Shown here: in pieces, positions 11,217 to 22,559 of the stretch
Numbering within the stretch: the first letter of the stretch is position 1
Layout: every line of letters starts with the position of its first letter
Assembly: GCA_037893225.1 (NCBI GenBank)
Contig: JAZGUH010000001.1
Coordinates: forward strand, 868,001 to 932,000
DNA length: 64,000 nucleotides
Direction of reading: 5' to 3'
DNA from: Hippasteria phrygiana
Lineage: Eukaryota > Echinodermata > Asteroidea > Valvatida > Goniasteridae
The notes under the pieces: generated by a model
What the model saw: only the letters and a program-made list of their open reading frames with translations
Told to the model about the DNA's origin: nothing
The model's database searches: none
Position numbers and translations under genes: made by a program

Positions 11217-11989
11217 ATGTTATCCAAGATGCTTGCGTTTCGTCTGCGGAGGAGAATGATTCTCTTCCTGGGACTTCTTCTGTGCTTAGTGGTCGGTATA
11301 CAGTTCTTCAGCCTCAGCCTCGGGTCGTATGAGCGAACAGCTAAAGACTTCCAGAACCATGGGCTGCCGACTTCTCAAGACCCGTGGAAATTTGAAACAA
11401 AACAACAAGGTCAACCGAAGATGGACAGTAATGCTGCCAGGGATCTTTCGTTAAATGACCTCGGAGTGGAGATACTCCAGCATGCCCCTAAAAAAGACTT
11501 AAGGAATGGACAAGGTACAGATAAAGGTCATGAACAAACCAGAACTAAAGGGCACTCTTTAGAAACGGTCAAGGATGAAGCATCAAGAGTAAGAATGCTG
11601 CCTTTGAGACGCTTCTCAAAAGTTTCTCCAGCTGTCCTTCAGGAAGAAAAATGCCCAGGGTGTTACGGCACGTCTCTCTGCGACAAGTTTTATGCTGGCA
11701 ACATCACTCTAGACATGGAAACTCCTGGATATGCCAAGGACAAAGGAGTCTTCTTCGGCCACATGGAGGGACGCAGGGTTGTTGGAAAGCACTTAGCCAA
11801 TCCGAGCGAGTTCAAGCGCTTGGACCACTTCGTCTGCCAGAATAGCAGCCGCCGGATCCGGCCCAATCAGTCTTGTGATGTGAGCTGGGACATTCTGCAC
11901 TCGCACCTGGCGAGCAGGATGGCATTGGATGTCGAGTACATTCGGAAGGATGCACACAAAGTGGTGCAGAAGGCTGCATCTTCTTTAAG
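11217..11989 (+). CDS. DIPK2-family protein, first coding exon
   Basis: This exon gives 257 codons plus two bases of the next. The N-terminus has RLRRR followed by a hydrophobic stretch (about residues 14-33), a signal anchor or signal peptide for secretory-pathway entry. A low-complexity linker of about 100 residues follows, longer than in the human proteins as I recall them. From residue 146 the chain reads CPGCYGTSLC, then RRVVGKHL (about 186-193) and a Cys at 207. These align with CPACFGTSWC and RRVVLKRL of human DIPK2A (C3orf58), so K191 is the likely equivalent of the kinase-fold lysine. N162, N209 and N217 are possible N-glycosylation sites. The family comprises divergent kinase-fold proteins of the Golgi/secretory route. 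The donor AAG|GTGAGC at 11990 ends the exon, and the continuing frame meets a stop four bases later, so splicing is required. A second in-frame ATG at codon 5 could also start translation. DIPK1 (FAM69) is the less likely alternative. Confidence 0.85.
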
Positions 11990-12090
11990 GTGAGCATTAA
12001 GAGATTTGTATCTGGTCAACTTATTTTTTGTTGCTCTTTTGGTTTAAAAAGTGTTCTTGACCATTGTTTTTCCTTCTGATGAATTGCCAT

Positions 12091-12292
12091 TTAACCTCTT
12101 GAATACAGATGATGGCCATGGCCGCAGTTTGAAAAAAAAGACCACCTGGCCGGTTATCATCTATACATGCATTTTTGCACATGTACATTGTACTAAATCC
12201 ATTGTTTGCCTATTGTTTGCATTACGCTTGGCTGCACAAACCCGTATTGGCATACCAGCACCCCATTTATAACAGCCAGTCAGAGGGGGTTA
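12091..12292 (-). repeat. TTAACCCCTTG-type element, diverged copy 4
   Basis: It starts TTAACCTCTTGAAT and ends GAGGGGGTTAG, with CATTACGCTTGGCTGCACAA inside, the reverse of the block seen at 501-724. It is an older, diverged member of the family. Confidence 0.5.
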
Positions 12293-13122
12293 GAAACCAG
12301 AGGTCTTCTTTTAAATATTTGTGACTTTAATAAAATAAAAAATAAGCTTAGAATTTAAAGCCAAATAAGATGTTTAGACCCCATCCCTAGAGGCTGCATG
12401 CCTTTTTCCCTTTTCTCCAAAAGAATTTTAACAAGTTCGAAAAAGAGAAGGGAAATTCCTCTTAGTAGAACTATTTGGTGTATTTAAAGTGTAACTTGAA
12501 TTTGTGACTCGGATAAAATACAAAATCGGGCAAAGAATTTAAGAAGTGTTATTTCTCGCATATATATTGAATAGATTGCTGTTGACCTTTTTTGGGGTCA
12601 GTATCAATAAAGGAACTGACCATTGACAGAAAAGTGGGGCAATAATTCCATACACCATATCACAAAGTACACAGAGAAGTTTCTCCTATGTAGGAACAAA
12701 AAAGCAAGCAAACTAACCATGACTAATACAAACTTGAACTTTTAAGGGCAATTTGTTTTTGATCTCATGAGGTAGAATTTGTTTATTGTAAGTTGGGAAC
12801 AACATCCTTGGAATAACATAACCATACTTCCTCTCAAAGATCGTTACCGCATCTAATGGTTGGGTGTTTTCTGCCAAACAGGAAATAAACCTAAACTGAA
12901 ACGCGACAATGTTTTCCTGTAATTTTCACAGATCAGTGCTGTCAAAGCACAAGTACAATTCAAATTCTGCATTCCGTGCCATCATCTGTTTAGCAATGGC
13001 TGTTTTCTTTTTGTTCAGGAAAAAGAATAGAAATCTCATAAAATTCGGGCAACACTAAATCACCCTTTTCATCTCATAGAATTTTGAAATAGCCTGCTGA
13101 ACAAATAGGCTTTGCTGTTTTT

Positions 13123-14004
13123 GTCTCGCCTGAACGAAGTTCAGAAAGAGACTATGCAATCACTATTTCTGTACGTAGTCAGTCCGTCCGTATGTAGTCC
13201 GTCAGTACATTGTATACATGTGTCATTTTGGTTAAAGTTTCGACAAATTGGTCATATGCAAAGTTGAAGTCCAATTGCAATCAAACTTGGGTCATGCATT
13301 CAATAGTGCGACCTTTATATGATGGTCATGTCAAAGGTCAAGTACTGATGTCAAAGGTCAAGTACTGATGTCAAAGGTCAAGTACTGAGGTCAAAGGTCA
13401 AGTACTGAGGTCAAATGACATCTGAGATCAAATGTCATCTGAGGTCAAATGTCATCTGAGGTCAAATGTCATCTAAGGTCAAATGTCATCTAAGGGTCAA
13501 GTTGCAAAATGGGCTGGAATTGCAAAATTTGTCTTATATTCAAAGTTGAAGTCTGATTGCAATCAAACTTGGGTCATGCATTCAATAGTGCGACCTTTAT
13601 ATGATGGTCATGTCAAAGGTCAAGTACTGATGTCAAAGGTCATTTGAGGTCAAGTTGTAAAATAGGCTGGAATTGTCCAACTTGTCTCATTTGAAAACTC
13701 AAAGTCCAATTGGAATCAAACTTGGGTCATGCATGCACTATAACCTTTATATGATTGTCATGTCAGTAATCTCCATGCTTTCATCCTCTCTCGTCTCACA
13801 CCCCACTCAAACTTCCATAACTTTGGACAACATTTTCCTTCCACATTGCTTTTGTCACCTACCATTGTTTTAGGCATGCTCATTGGGTCTTGCTCGTGAT
13901 AACTTACCATTTCATTCTCTTTTTACACTAACCCTTGCTCCTTCAACCGTTATCAGTGCCCCTGCATTCTTCCCGGGTAATCACAAAACTAAAGCAGGCG
14001 AGAC
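13123..14004. repeat. GTCTCGCCTG-bounded dispersed element
   Basis: GTCTCGCCTG at 13123 is inverted as CAGGCGAGAC at 13995-14004. The body has two copies of a segment reading CAAAGTTGAAGTCC/TCTGATTGC, AATCAAACTTGGGTCATGCAT and GCGACCTTTATATGATGG (about 13258 and 13540), with a tandem array between them. The phrase 'CAAACTTGG' after a GATTG core also occurs in the satellite modules further right, so the two repeat classes may be distantly related. No protein is encoded. Confidence 0.5.
13329..13498 (+). repeat. tandem array of GGTCA-rich units
   Basis: Four units of about 20 bp (TCAAAGGTCAAGTACTGATG) are followed by about six units of about 17 bp (AGGTCAAATGTCATCTG). One copy reads AGGTCAAAGGTCA (13388-13400), a perfect DR1 nuclear-receptor half-site pair; the others are near matches. 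Confidence 0.8.
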
Positions 14005-14140
14005 GCGTGGTTTGAGAACACCTTGTTTACAAAGTAGTCCATTTTTTGAAACTTTAAATTAGCATACCGGTACGTGTACATGGCAGAGTGTAAAATCGGA
14101 CACACAAAAAAGGTCCACCTTATGGGGCCCGCTCTATAAT

Positions 14141-14606
14141 CCCCCGTCTCATTGGTCCCCCGTCTCATTGGTCCCCCCCCCGTCTCCCGTTTTATTGGGC
14201 CCCCGTCTCATTGGTCCCCCGTCTCATTGGTCCCCCGTCTCATTGGTCCCCCGTCTCATTGGTCCCCCGTCTCATTGGTCCCCCGTCTTATTGGTCCCCC
14301 GTCTTATTGGTCTCCCGTCTCATTGGGCCCCCGTCTCATTGGTCCCCCGTCTCATTGGTCCCCCGTCTCATTGGTCCCCCGTCTCATTGGTCCCCCGTCT
14401 CATTGGTCCCCCGTCTCATTGGTCCCCCGTCCCATTGGTCTCCCGTCTCATTGGGCCCCCGTCTCATATGTCTCCCGTCTCATTGGTCCCCCGTCTCATT
14501 GGTCCCCCATCTCATTGGTCCCCCGTCTCATTGGTCCCCCGTCTCATTGGTCCCCCGTCCCATTGGTCTCCCGTCTCATTGGGCCCCCGTCCCATTGGGC
14601 CCCCGT
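14141..14606 (+). repeat. 16-bp minisatellite array 1
   Basis: CCCCCGTCTCATTGGT is repeated about 29 times with scattered variants (CCCATTGGT, TTATTGGT, CATTGGGCC). A variant pair recurs exactly 128 bp apart (14431 and 14559), i.e. eight units, which points to block duplication within the array. Since 16 is not a multiple of 3, all three frames are open and read the same peptide, so the long proline-rich frames here are artefacts. Confidence 0.95.
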
Positions 14607-14745
14607 TAAGCCTGTTCGATATGACGATATTTCCCGATATTTCGATATTTTTTTCATATCGAAAATCGTATCGGCCCCTTTAAAAATAACCGGAATATCG
14701 GGGAATTCGATATACCGAAGAATATCGCGATATATTTCTTTTGTG
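14607..14745 (+). mobile_element. hAT-like end with CGATAT palindromes
   Basis: TAAGCCTGTTCGATATGACG is followed by iterated CGATATTT, ATATCGAAAATCG and ATATCGCGATAT motifs. It abuts minisatellite array 1 directly. The inverted equivalent lies at 25190-25272 beside array 2. The superfamily is inferred from the start motif only. Confidence 0.45.
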
Positions 14746-15057
14746 GATTTGTCCAGTTTACTTTGCTCGAAATTCCAGTTATTTCCAATTATTGGACGGT
14801 AGAATAGTATATAATGTATCATGATGTACCATGGAGGAATACAAAAATACATACATGCACTAAATGTGTCTTTCTTTGACCGTTTTCTAAACCCCGACAT
14901 GACATCTCCGCTCCGCGCGATTTACCTTCCGAACGATTTACCCTCCGCGCCGTACGTTGTCAAGTGCAAACAACGTCTTATTCCCAGTGTACAATGTACG
15001 TACCTACACGCTTGCGAACTCATCTTGAGATCGAGGGGTATGGCAATTGTTTGCAAC
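14746..15057. other. non-coding spacer between two hAT-like ends
   Basis: Its right part (about 14955-15040) shares ordered blocks with 24700-24800 (AAGTGCAA, CCCAGTGTACAA, GCGAACT, TCTTGAGA). No gene is recognised. Confidence 0.35.
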
Positions 15058-15140
15058 TAGGCCTGTTCCGGGTATCCGGGTACCCGAATGCCGGCGTCAA
15101 TATCCGGTTCCATTTTTCCGGTTCGGGTACCCGAAACTTA
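15058..15140 (+). mobile_element. hAT-like end with GGGTACCCG palindromes
   Basis: TAGGCCTGTTCCGGGTATCC is followed by GGGTACCCGAAT and CGGTTCGGGTACCCGAAAC. Related palindromes occur at 24560-24641 (inverted, ending GCACAGCCCTA) and 33290-33350. Confidence 0.4.
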
Positions 15141-15548
15141 CGGTGAAAAATTCAATGTAAGGTTTCATACCAAAAATAAATAAATAAATACAGAGAATTC
15201 GATCTATTTCAAACTCCGTTTCGACTCGAAAGACCCGAACCGTCCGGCGGTGTTTTGAAAACAATGCGTCAACAAAAATGCAGTGAATGGAAAGTATCAA
15301 TAATGTGGTCGGCCAACGCTGTTTGTATCTTATTTATAGCTATCTTGTTGCTTATTGTAGTCTGTCAATGGAAGCTAGTGAACTGCGGTTTACGCTGGGG
15401 CTAAACTAGCTCCGCGGTATGATCAAAGAGCGGGCGGGAGTAATATTGATCTTGAGAGAGTAAACGTTGCTCAGACACTGGGGCAGCGGGAATGGGAAGC
15501 GCTCTCCGTATTAGGCCTACGGGTATACGTTAAAACAAAAACAATAAA

Positions 15549-15707
15549 AGGCTTTGCTTGGAGGAGGCTTTGCTTGGAGGAGGCTTTGCTTGGAGGAGGC
15601 TTTGCTTGGAGGAGGCTTTGCTTGGAGGAGGCTTTGCTTGGAGGAGGCTTTGCTTGGAGGAGGCTTTGCTTGGAGGAGGCTTTGCTTGGAGGAGGCTTTG
15701 CTTGGAG
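15549..15707 (+). repeat. 16-bp minisatellite, about 10 copies
   Basis: AGGCTTTGCTTGGAGG is repeated without visible variation, so the array is young or homogenised. It is unrelated in sequence to the array at 14141 but has the same period. Confidence 0.95.
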
Positions 15708-15750
15708 TATTAAATTTGTTTTATGGTGTGTGATTATTTTGGTGTCCGAC

Positions 15751-15849
15751 TACATGTACATGTACATGTACATGTGCCCTGTCAACTCGTACCCGAGTCA
15801 ACTCGTACCCAGGTTAACTCGTACCCAGGCATGCCAGGTTAACTCGTAC
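15751..15849 (+). repeat. TACATG microsatellite plus 16-bp minisatellite
   Basis: Four ACATGT steps (15751-15774) are followed by four units of GTCAACTCGTACCCAG, the last separated by a GCATGCCAG insertion. Confidence 0.8.
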
Positions 15850-15868
15850 TCTGTTGATGATTTAATAT

Positions 15869-16060
15869 TTAACCCCTTGCGTACGGAAGACGCCAAAATG
15901 GCGCAAAAAACAAAAAACAGTACCACCAGGCCGGATGACGCCATTTGCCGCTATTTGTGCAATTTCAATTCATTGTTGGATTATTGTGTATGTTACGCTT
16001 GACTGCACAAGCAAAGGCCGGCGCGACACCCCGGCGCCTCCTGTAAATAACCGTACTCGA
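15869..16060 (-). repeat. TTAACCCCTTG element, copy 5, uninterrupted
   Basis: It begins TTAACCCCTTGCGTACGG and runs through GGCCGGATGACGCCATTT and CTTGACTGCACAAGC. It is the intact relative that reveals the nested insertion at 7681. The right end is approximate. Confidence 0.55.
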
Positions 16061-16430
16061 GGTCTTTATAAATATCTGAACCTTCTAAACGATATTTTTA
16101 TAGAGACTGGACGACAGGTAATGACTGCAGATGTGAAAACGTCTTCAATGGAGAATGTCTTATATAATAGGTCAAATTTAACATAATTAATGTTCAACTT
16201 CAAAGGTCCTGGTGTCCCTGAAATAATTGAAATCAGTAATAAACACAAAGCCAAGATCGTAACTTTGCCTTAATAAGGCGGTTACACTACATGACCCCCC
16301 ATTTTTGTTCTTGTGCTGGATATTTTTCGCCGTCCCTGCGACAGAAGAACCGCCCCAGTATAAAATCGCTTTGGACAAGGCTTTACCTCTTTTTTTACCA
16401 AGAAGATAGTGGCACGCTTCGTGCAGTCGC

Positions 16431-16700
16431 CCAATCACAGGCTATTACGAACGTTGTGATATCTGGCCGGCGCCGAACAACCAATAAGTCCATATGAAGA
16501 GCCATAGTAGACCAATCACGCAGTTCAGTGAGTCCACCTCGCACACGTGCCGTCCAATCAGCACACGGCACTCGCTCCCCGGCCCCTGTGTGCAGTGCAC
16601 GTGCGGCATGCAGTGCATGCATAGACTGGTTGCCGCATTTCCATCATGCCTTCTTTGGCACTTAGTGGGCGGCGCGGCGGGAACCAGTACAGCATTGCTG
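16431..16700. promoter_or_regulatory. CCAAT-box cluster in a GC-rich segment
   Basis: Four same-strand CCAAT boxes lie at 16431, 16481, 16512 and 16554, in contexts such as GACCAATCACG and GTCCAATCAGC that fit the NF-Y consensus. A GC-rich, CpG-containing segment with GGGCGGCGCGGCGGG follows (about 16668-16682). This resembles a compact promoter, yet no coding exon is recognised nearby and it lies inside the intron of the DIPK2-like gene. An alternative or non-coding promoter, or chance, are all possible. Confidence 0.35.
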
Positions 16701-18159
16701 CATTGAGCATGACACACGTGTTTTCATCACGGTGATAGGAAATCACGCACCGAAAGGAACTTGTAATCGCGAAGGGAACTTGTAAAAACAACGGAGGTTT
16801 CTTTAAAAAAAATAGCGAATGTAAGTAGGCAAACAAATTACAAGCGTTTTTGACGGAAATATGTTATTGAGAGGCGTTTTGTGAAGACGGAAAATACAAC
16901 AGGATTATTTTTGGCTGTTTTGGAAACTTTTCCAAAACAGCCCTTGTTTTCGTTAAGATTTTTTTTTTTTTCTTTTTTTTTTTTGGCTTTTCCGAAATTT
17001 TTCGGAAAAGCCATTGTTTTTGTTCTGATTGTTTTTTTTTTTCTTCTTCTCCTTCTTGTTCTTCTATCAAAAATGCCATAGACAAAGCACACGTTTTATT
17101 CTCACCGCCACTTTTGCCATTAAACAGACTTCAATCTTAATGAAAGTTTGCATAGACTAAGACCCTATACCGAACTCGTGCATATTACTCTGACGTCATG
17201 ATGACGTCATCACGTGGCACGTGACGTCATCTCAAAAGTGCATTTTTGAAGGGCCTATATCTAGAGAACCCTAAGTCCGATTGAGCTCAAACTTGGTTTG
17301 TTGGTGGACCGGCTTGTGTTATAGATAAAAATCGACGTGACGTCATGATGACGTCATCATACGATTTTGCAGTAATTTTTAAAGTTTTGAACCCTTAAGC
17401 CATATCTCATCAACTGAACATGCTAATTTCGAAATTCTTTTTGTAATAGGTTTGTTAGATCATAGATACTTACATATAATTGTGAAAAATGTATGACGTC
17501 ATCATGACGTCATCAAAAATGTGCTTTTTTGAAACACATATAAGGGTAGGTCCGATCGTCACAAAACTTGGTGGGTAGGCAGATATTGTCACTAGCATGC
17601 AAAATCCGAAGTGACGTCATGATGACGTCATTGGCTGATTTTCTATGATTTTTTAAATGTTTCAAATTTCATTATACACTCAAAAACTTACACTGTCATT
17701 GATCGGATTGACTACAAACTCGATCCAGGCCAAGACGACGTTGCAAATGTTTGCTTCGACGAGTACAGTTGTGATGACGTCATCGTGGGTCACGTGACGT
17801 CATCTTAAAGGTGCACACTTTCAGGTCCTATATCTAGAGAACCGTAAGTCCGATTGGGTGCAGTCTTAATGCTGATGTGCCAGGATTTGTTACAGATAAA
17901 AAATTGATGTGACGTCATGATGACGTCATCATGACGTCATCTAGAGGTAATTAAATTCAAGTCAAAATTTGGTATATTTAGCAATCTCTTATGACAAAAA
18001 CCTTCAGAAGTTTTATACACTGTATTTTTGTGTACCTAATTCCAAGTTCCTATGATCATAGCTCTCTTCAGCGTCAAAATATACCCATTTCAATATTTAG
18101 CCCCAAAACAATATGATAACAAAGGAATTCTGGGAAGGCAGTGTAACCATGGGTGTCAC

Positions 18160-19930
18160 GTTGCACGTTCTTAATTTATCCTACAATCCAACGTAAACTT
18201 GTGTGTGGAGTTGCGCTGTACGAGCGAAATCATATAGCAGTGCATGTTTGGCGTAAACCTGTGTGTTGTTGCGGTGCTTTTTGGAACTGTGCTTTGTATA
18301 CGGAGCTTTGAGCGCCAAGGGATACCATTTCCTTGCACTATGATTATACAATGGCGTACGGACTGCATGGATTTTCCTCGATGTGCCTCTCGGAATTGAA
18401 CGGTAAATTTCACTTTTTATCCGGATGGTAGGTGAACCTAATAGTACCTCAATCTTAATCATGGAACTCCACTTGTTCCTCAAGTGGCGTATCTAGTATT
18501 TTGGTGGTCGTTTTAATGGTGAAATCCGATGTTTTGTTGGGTCTTCGGACGTACTTAATTAATGAATAGGAAAACGCCGCACACGTACTTGGACACTACT
18601 ATTGCTAGATCATGTATACAAACCAATGCTGAGGGCAGCAGGCCTGGCAACCTGTTTCAAAACCGCGGTTCAAAAACCTCCTCAACTCCAACACTTCGTA
18701 CACTTTTTCTACACAGGGCTTTTGGTGCAAGTGTCCAAATTTGCGCTCGAGTGACCATAACGTGCTTTAAGATTGCGGAAATACTGTACACATTTGTTAA
18801 TATTACACGTGAATGTTGTTATCATCACTTCCTTTGCTGTGAACGCGAGATAAAGAACATTTTAGCACGGAGTTTCAGCGAAGTCACGCATAGAAAACCA
18901 CATTCAGCTCAGGTAAGCATGTAGAAAAAATAATATTTCAGTTATAAGACCACAATCTCAAAAAGGTTTTCTCACTGTGCATATAACGTCGCATCATTTG
19001 AACTCACACGTTGTCAGCATATTTTATTTCTTTGTGCGTGTACAATACACATTGTACGTAAAGAGTTTGATGTTTGAAATAGAAACTTGGAAATAATTTA
19101 CCACAATACCCCCATTAAAATCAGTCAGGAATAGCAAAATCTTGGAAAATAACAACAACCCCCCCCCCCCCTCGATAAAGGTGTCTAAACATACAACCTG
19201 TTATTTCAAGAGTCATGTCAGCAAAATTTGTGAAAACTAATGAGGCAGAAATAAACAATGCCAAGAGCAACTAATTTCACAGAAAACAAAAGCCTTCTTC
19301 CCTTGTATTGCACAAACAATTCCCAATTAGTCTCAAAATTAAAGGTTGTGCCAAGTTTTTACACAAATGGAGAAATACTTAAGAGAGGGCGCTAGACTGA
19401 CCTAACGGTATTAAACTGCACGAGTGCAGTTCGGGACCGTTAGGTTAGTCGAGCGCCCTCTTTTGAGTATTTTTGAGGCTGTTGAGGACAGCACATGGAA
19501 TGAGACGTGATGCGATAATAAGAAAATTAATTTACTGATCGGGTAGCAAGCCGTACATTATATATATATTGCTGATCTTCATCTCGGGCTCCGCAAGTGT
19601 CGATAATAGCCTCATCATATTGTGGAATTAAACATTATTGAGAATTTCATTCAATCATTTGTATTTTGTTGCTATGTTGGACTACATGTTCCCCTTGCCA
19701 AACAAATCTAACAAAAGTTGATGTATTTTTCTGTTGAAACAAATATGTAACATTGTTGTTCTTCTCTCAAATGGTGTCTAAAGCCCTGATGATAAATATT
19801 GTGATAAATGTCAGACTTTCATAAAAGTAAAGATGATGGTCATAACCAATAACGAAATTGAATCAATTCAGTAAGCAAAATAAAATATTTACCCAACATC
19901 ATTCACTCAGTTAAGATATTTGGAGAAGGG
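18160..19930. other. unrelated insert inside the nested element
   Basis: Satellite similarity stops near 18150 and resumes near 19950. The intervening DNA has an open frame at 18562-18924 ending in a donor-like CAGGTAAGC, a run of C at 19160, and the foldback at 19385. No protein family is recognised. It may be captured host DNA or another element. Confidence 0.35.
19385..19462. repeat. 78-bp foldback hairpin
   Basis: GAGGGCGCTAGACTGACC pairs with GTTAGTCGAGCGCCCTC. The arms continue through TAACGG/CCGTTA and AACTGCAC/GTGCAGTT to a very short loop. It may be a miniature foldback element or a transcribed hairpin. Confidence 0.75.
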
Positions 19931-21499
19931 AAGCATACCTTTGTGTCTATTTGTGCCTATTGTGAAACTTGCGGTCTGAATCAATTCCTTTTGCAATAGC
20001 TTTAGTATGGCGTATTATGTGCACAAAGTCGGGCAAAATATGTGACGTCCCGATGACCTCATCAAAAAAGTGCATTTTGAAGGTCCTATATATACACACC
20101 GTACGTGTGATTGTGTTCAATTGTGACATGCAGATGAGCCGGCATGTATTTTAGATAAAAACGTATGTGACGTCATGTTGACATAACGACATGAAAATTG
20201 GTGGGTAGGTAGATATTGTCACTAGCATACATAATCCAAAGTGACGTCATGATGACGTCATCAACTGATTTTTCAAATGTTTTTAAATATATTTCTACTC
20301 CCAAAATTTGACAGTCATTGATCAGACTGCAATCTGGACACATGACAAGACCACATTCCGAATGTTTGCTTTCACAAGTGCCCTAGTGATGACGTCATCA
20401 CGTGTCACATGACATAATCTTAAATGTGCATTTTTGAATGGCCTATATTTAGAGAACCGTAGGTCTGATTAGATCAAACGTGGTAGGCTGGTAGGTGAAC
20501 ATGTTATAGATGAAAATTGATGTGACGTCATGATGACGTCATCATATGATTTTATAGTATTGTTTAAGTTTTTGGACCTTAAAGCCATATATCATCAACA
20601 GAACATGCTAATTTAGAAATTCTTTTTGTAATAGGTTTGTTAGATCATACATAATTGTATATAAATGTGAAAAATGTGTGTTGTCATGAGGACGTCATCA
20701 CAAAATGTGCTTTTTTTGAAACACGTATAAGGGTACATCCGATCGTCACGAAAATTGGTGGGTATACAGATATTGTCACAAGAATGCAAACTCCGAAGTG
20801 ACGTCATTATGTGTCACGTGACGTCACCTTAAAGGTGCGTTTTTAAAAGGGGCCATATCTAGACAGTTGTTGGACCGATTAGGGTGAAACCTGGTATGTT
20901 GAAAGGCCGGTAATTGAATATGATGTTAACATGGTTACGTTTTTGAATCTGTAAGCCATATCCCGTCAACAGAACAAACTACTTTCGAAATTCTTTTTGA
21001 AATAAGTTTGTTAGGTCATAAATAATATGTAAAAAATAGAGGCGATTGATGTGGAACATCATAATGACGTTATTAAAGGCGTAATTTATAGACACATATA
21101 AATTGGTAGATCCGTCGGATTGTCACGAAACTTGGTGGGTAGTCGAATTTCTCATTAGTAGGCAATATTCTAAGTGACATTATAGTATAGGCCTACGAAA
21201 CTCAATACTGTTTTTATTCTGTAAAACAACGTACTTTAGTATTATAGAAAAACTGCATCTCACGCAGCAAAACAATCTTTCACCAAACAAAAAACAAAAA
21301 CGGAAAAGCCATGTGTTCTGTTAAAACAGACACACTATATCTAGTTTTTTTTTTTTTTTGTGCTTCCTTTTCAGACTTTTTTCCCATAGCATTTGTACAC
21401 GTTTTCTTTCTTACCGGCACTTTGGCTACTTTGGTGCACCCGATTGACTTTAAACTTGGCAGATACTTAGACAAACTGCTCAGAATGTGTCCCGAACTT

Positions 21500-22550
21500 T
21501 TTGGTCATGATGACGTCATCACGTGATTTTTTATGAATTTTTGAAATTTGAAAATCGTAAAATTCTTTTCAATATATCTAGCAAACAAAACAAGATATTT
21601 TCAAAATTCTTTTTGTTATAGCTTTGGTATGTCTCAAAGATATGCCCTAAAACGGAGAAAATGTGTGACGTCATGATGACATCATCAAAAATGTGCTTTT
21701 TTATAACACATATAAGGATAGGTCCGATCGTCATGAAAATTGGTGGGTAGGTAGATACTGGCAATAGGATGCAAAATCCAAAGTGACGTCATGATGACGT
21801 CATCACGTGATTTGTTATGAATTTTTGAAATTTTGAAAATCGTAACATTCTTTTAAATATATCTGGCAAACAAAACAAGATATTTTCAAAATTCTTTTTG
21901 TTATAGCTTTGGTAGGTCTCAAAGATATGCCCTAAAAAGGAAAAAAATGTGTGACGTCATGATGACATCATCAAAAATGTGCTTTTTTAAAACACATATA
22001 AGGATAGGTCCGATCGTCATGAAAATTGGTGGGTAGGTAGATACTGGCACTAGGATGCAAAATCCAAAGTGACGTCATGATGACGTCATCACGTGATTTG
22101 TTATGAATTTTTGAAATTTTGAAAATCGTAACATTCTTTTAAATATATCTGGCAAACAAAACAAGATATTTTCAAAATTCTTTTTGTTATAGCTTTGGTA
22201 GGTCTCAAAGATATGCCCTAAAAAGGAAAAAAATGTGTGACGTCATGATGACATCATCAAAAATGTGCTTTTTTAAAACACATATAAGGATAGGTCCGAT
22301 CGTCATGAAAATTGGTGGGTAGGTAGATACTGGCACTAGGATGCAAAATCCAAAGTGACGTCATGATGATGTCATCACGTGATTTGTTATGAATTTTTGA
22401 AATTTTGAAATCGTAACATTCTTTTAAATATATCTCGCAAACAAAACAAGATATTTTCAAAATTCTTTTTGATACAGCTTTTGGTATGTCTCAAAGATAT
22501 GCCCTAAAAGGCGAAAATTGTGTGACGTCATAATGACATCATCAATTTTT
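21500..22550 (+). repeat. 286-bp satellite monomers, left group
   Basis: The phrase AAGTGACGTCATGATGACG recurs at 21781, 22067 and 22353, exactly 286 bp apart. Each monomer has two CRE-like pairs, a CACGTG E-box and the phrase TCATGAAAATTGGTGGGTAG. The 60-100-residue open frames running through the monomers are by-products of repetition. Confidence 0.9.
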
Positions 22551-22559
22551 TTCTTTTTA

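Larger units (their letters stand above)
16983..21344 (+). mobile_element. nested rolling-circle-like element, variant ends
   Basis: Its 5' hairpin is GGCTTTTCCGAAA with TTTCGGAAAAGCC (16985-17012). Its 3' end has CGGAAAAGCC (21301-21310), a TGTGTTCTGTT/AACAGACACAC hairpin and CTAG at 21341-21344. Both ends differ from the outer copy in the same way, which is why they are paired. The interior holds early-diverged satellite blocks (17190-18150, 20040-21200) and about 1.8 kb of unrelated sequence. Confidence 0.6.

Noticed and set aside
14152..14802. 216-residue proline-rich open frame
   Set aside because: It lies almost wholly inside minisatellite array 1 and ends in the CGATAT palindromes of an element end.
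16911..17012. Hairpin plus T run read as a transcription terminator
   Set aside because: Bacterial-style terminators do not apply to this genome, and the hairpin is explained by the element end.
18562..18924. 120-residue open frame ending in a donor-like CAGGTAAGC
   Set aside because: No recognisable domain, no acceptor or partner exon found, and it lies inside cargo of a nested element.
21500..22550. Regular repeats resembling a CRISPR array
   Set aside because: The 286-bp period with no short repeat/unique spacer alternation, and the animal-like context, rule this out.
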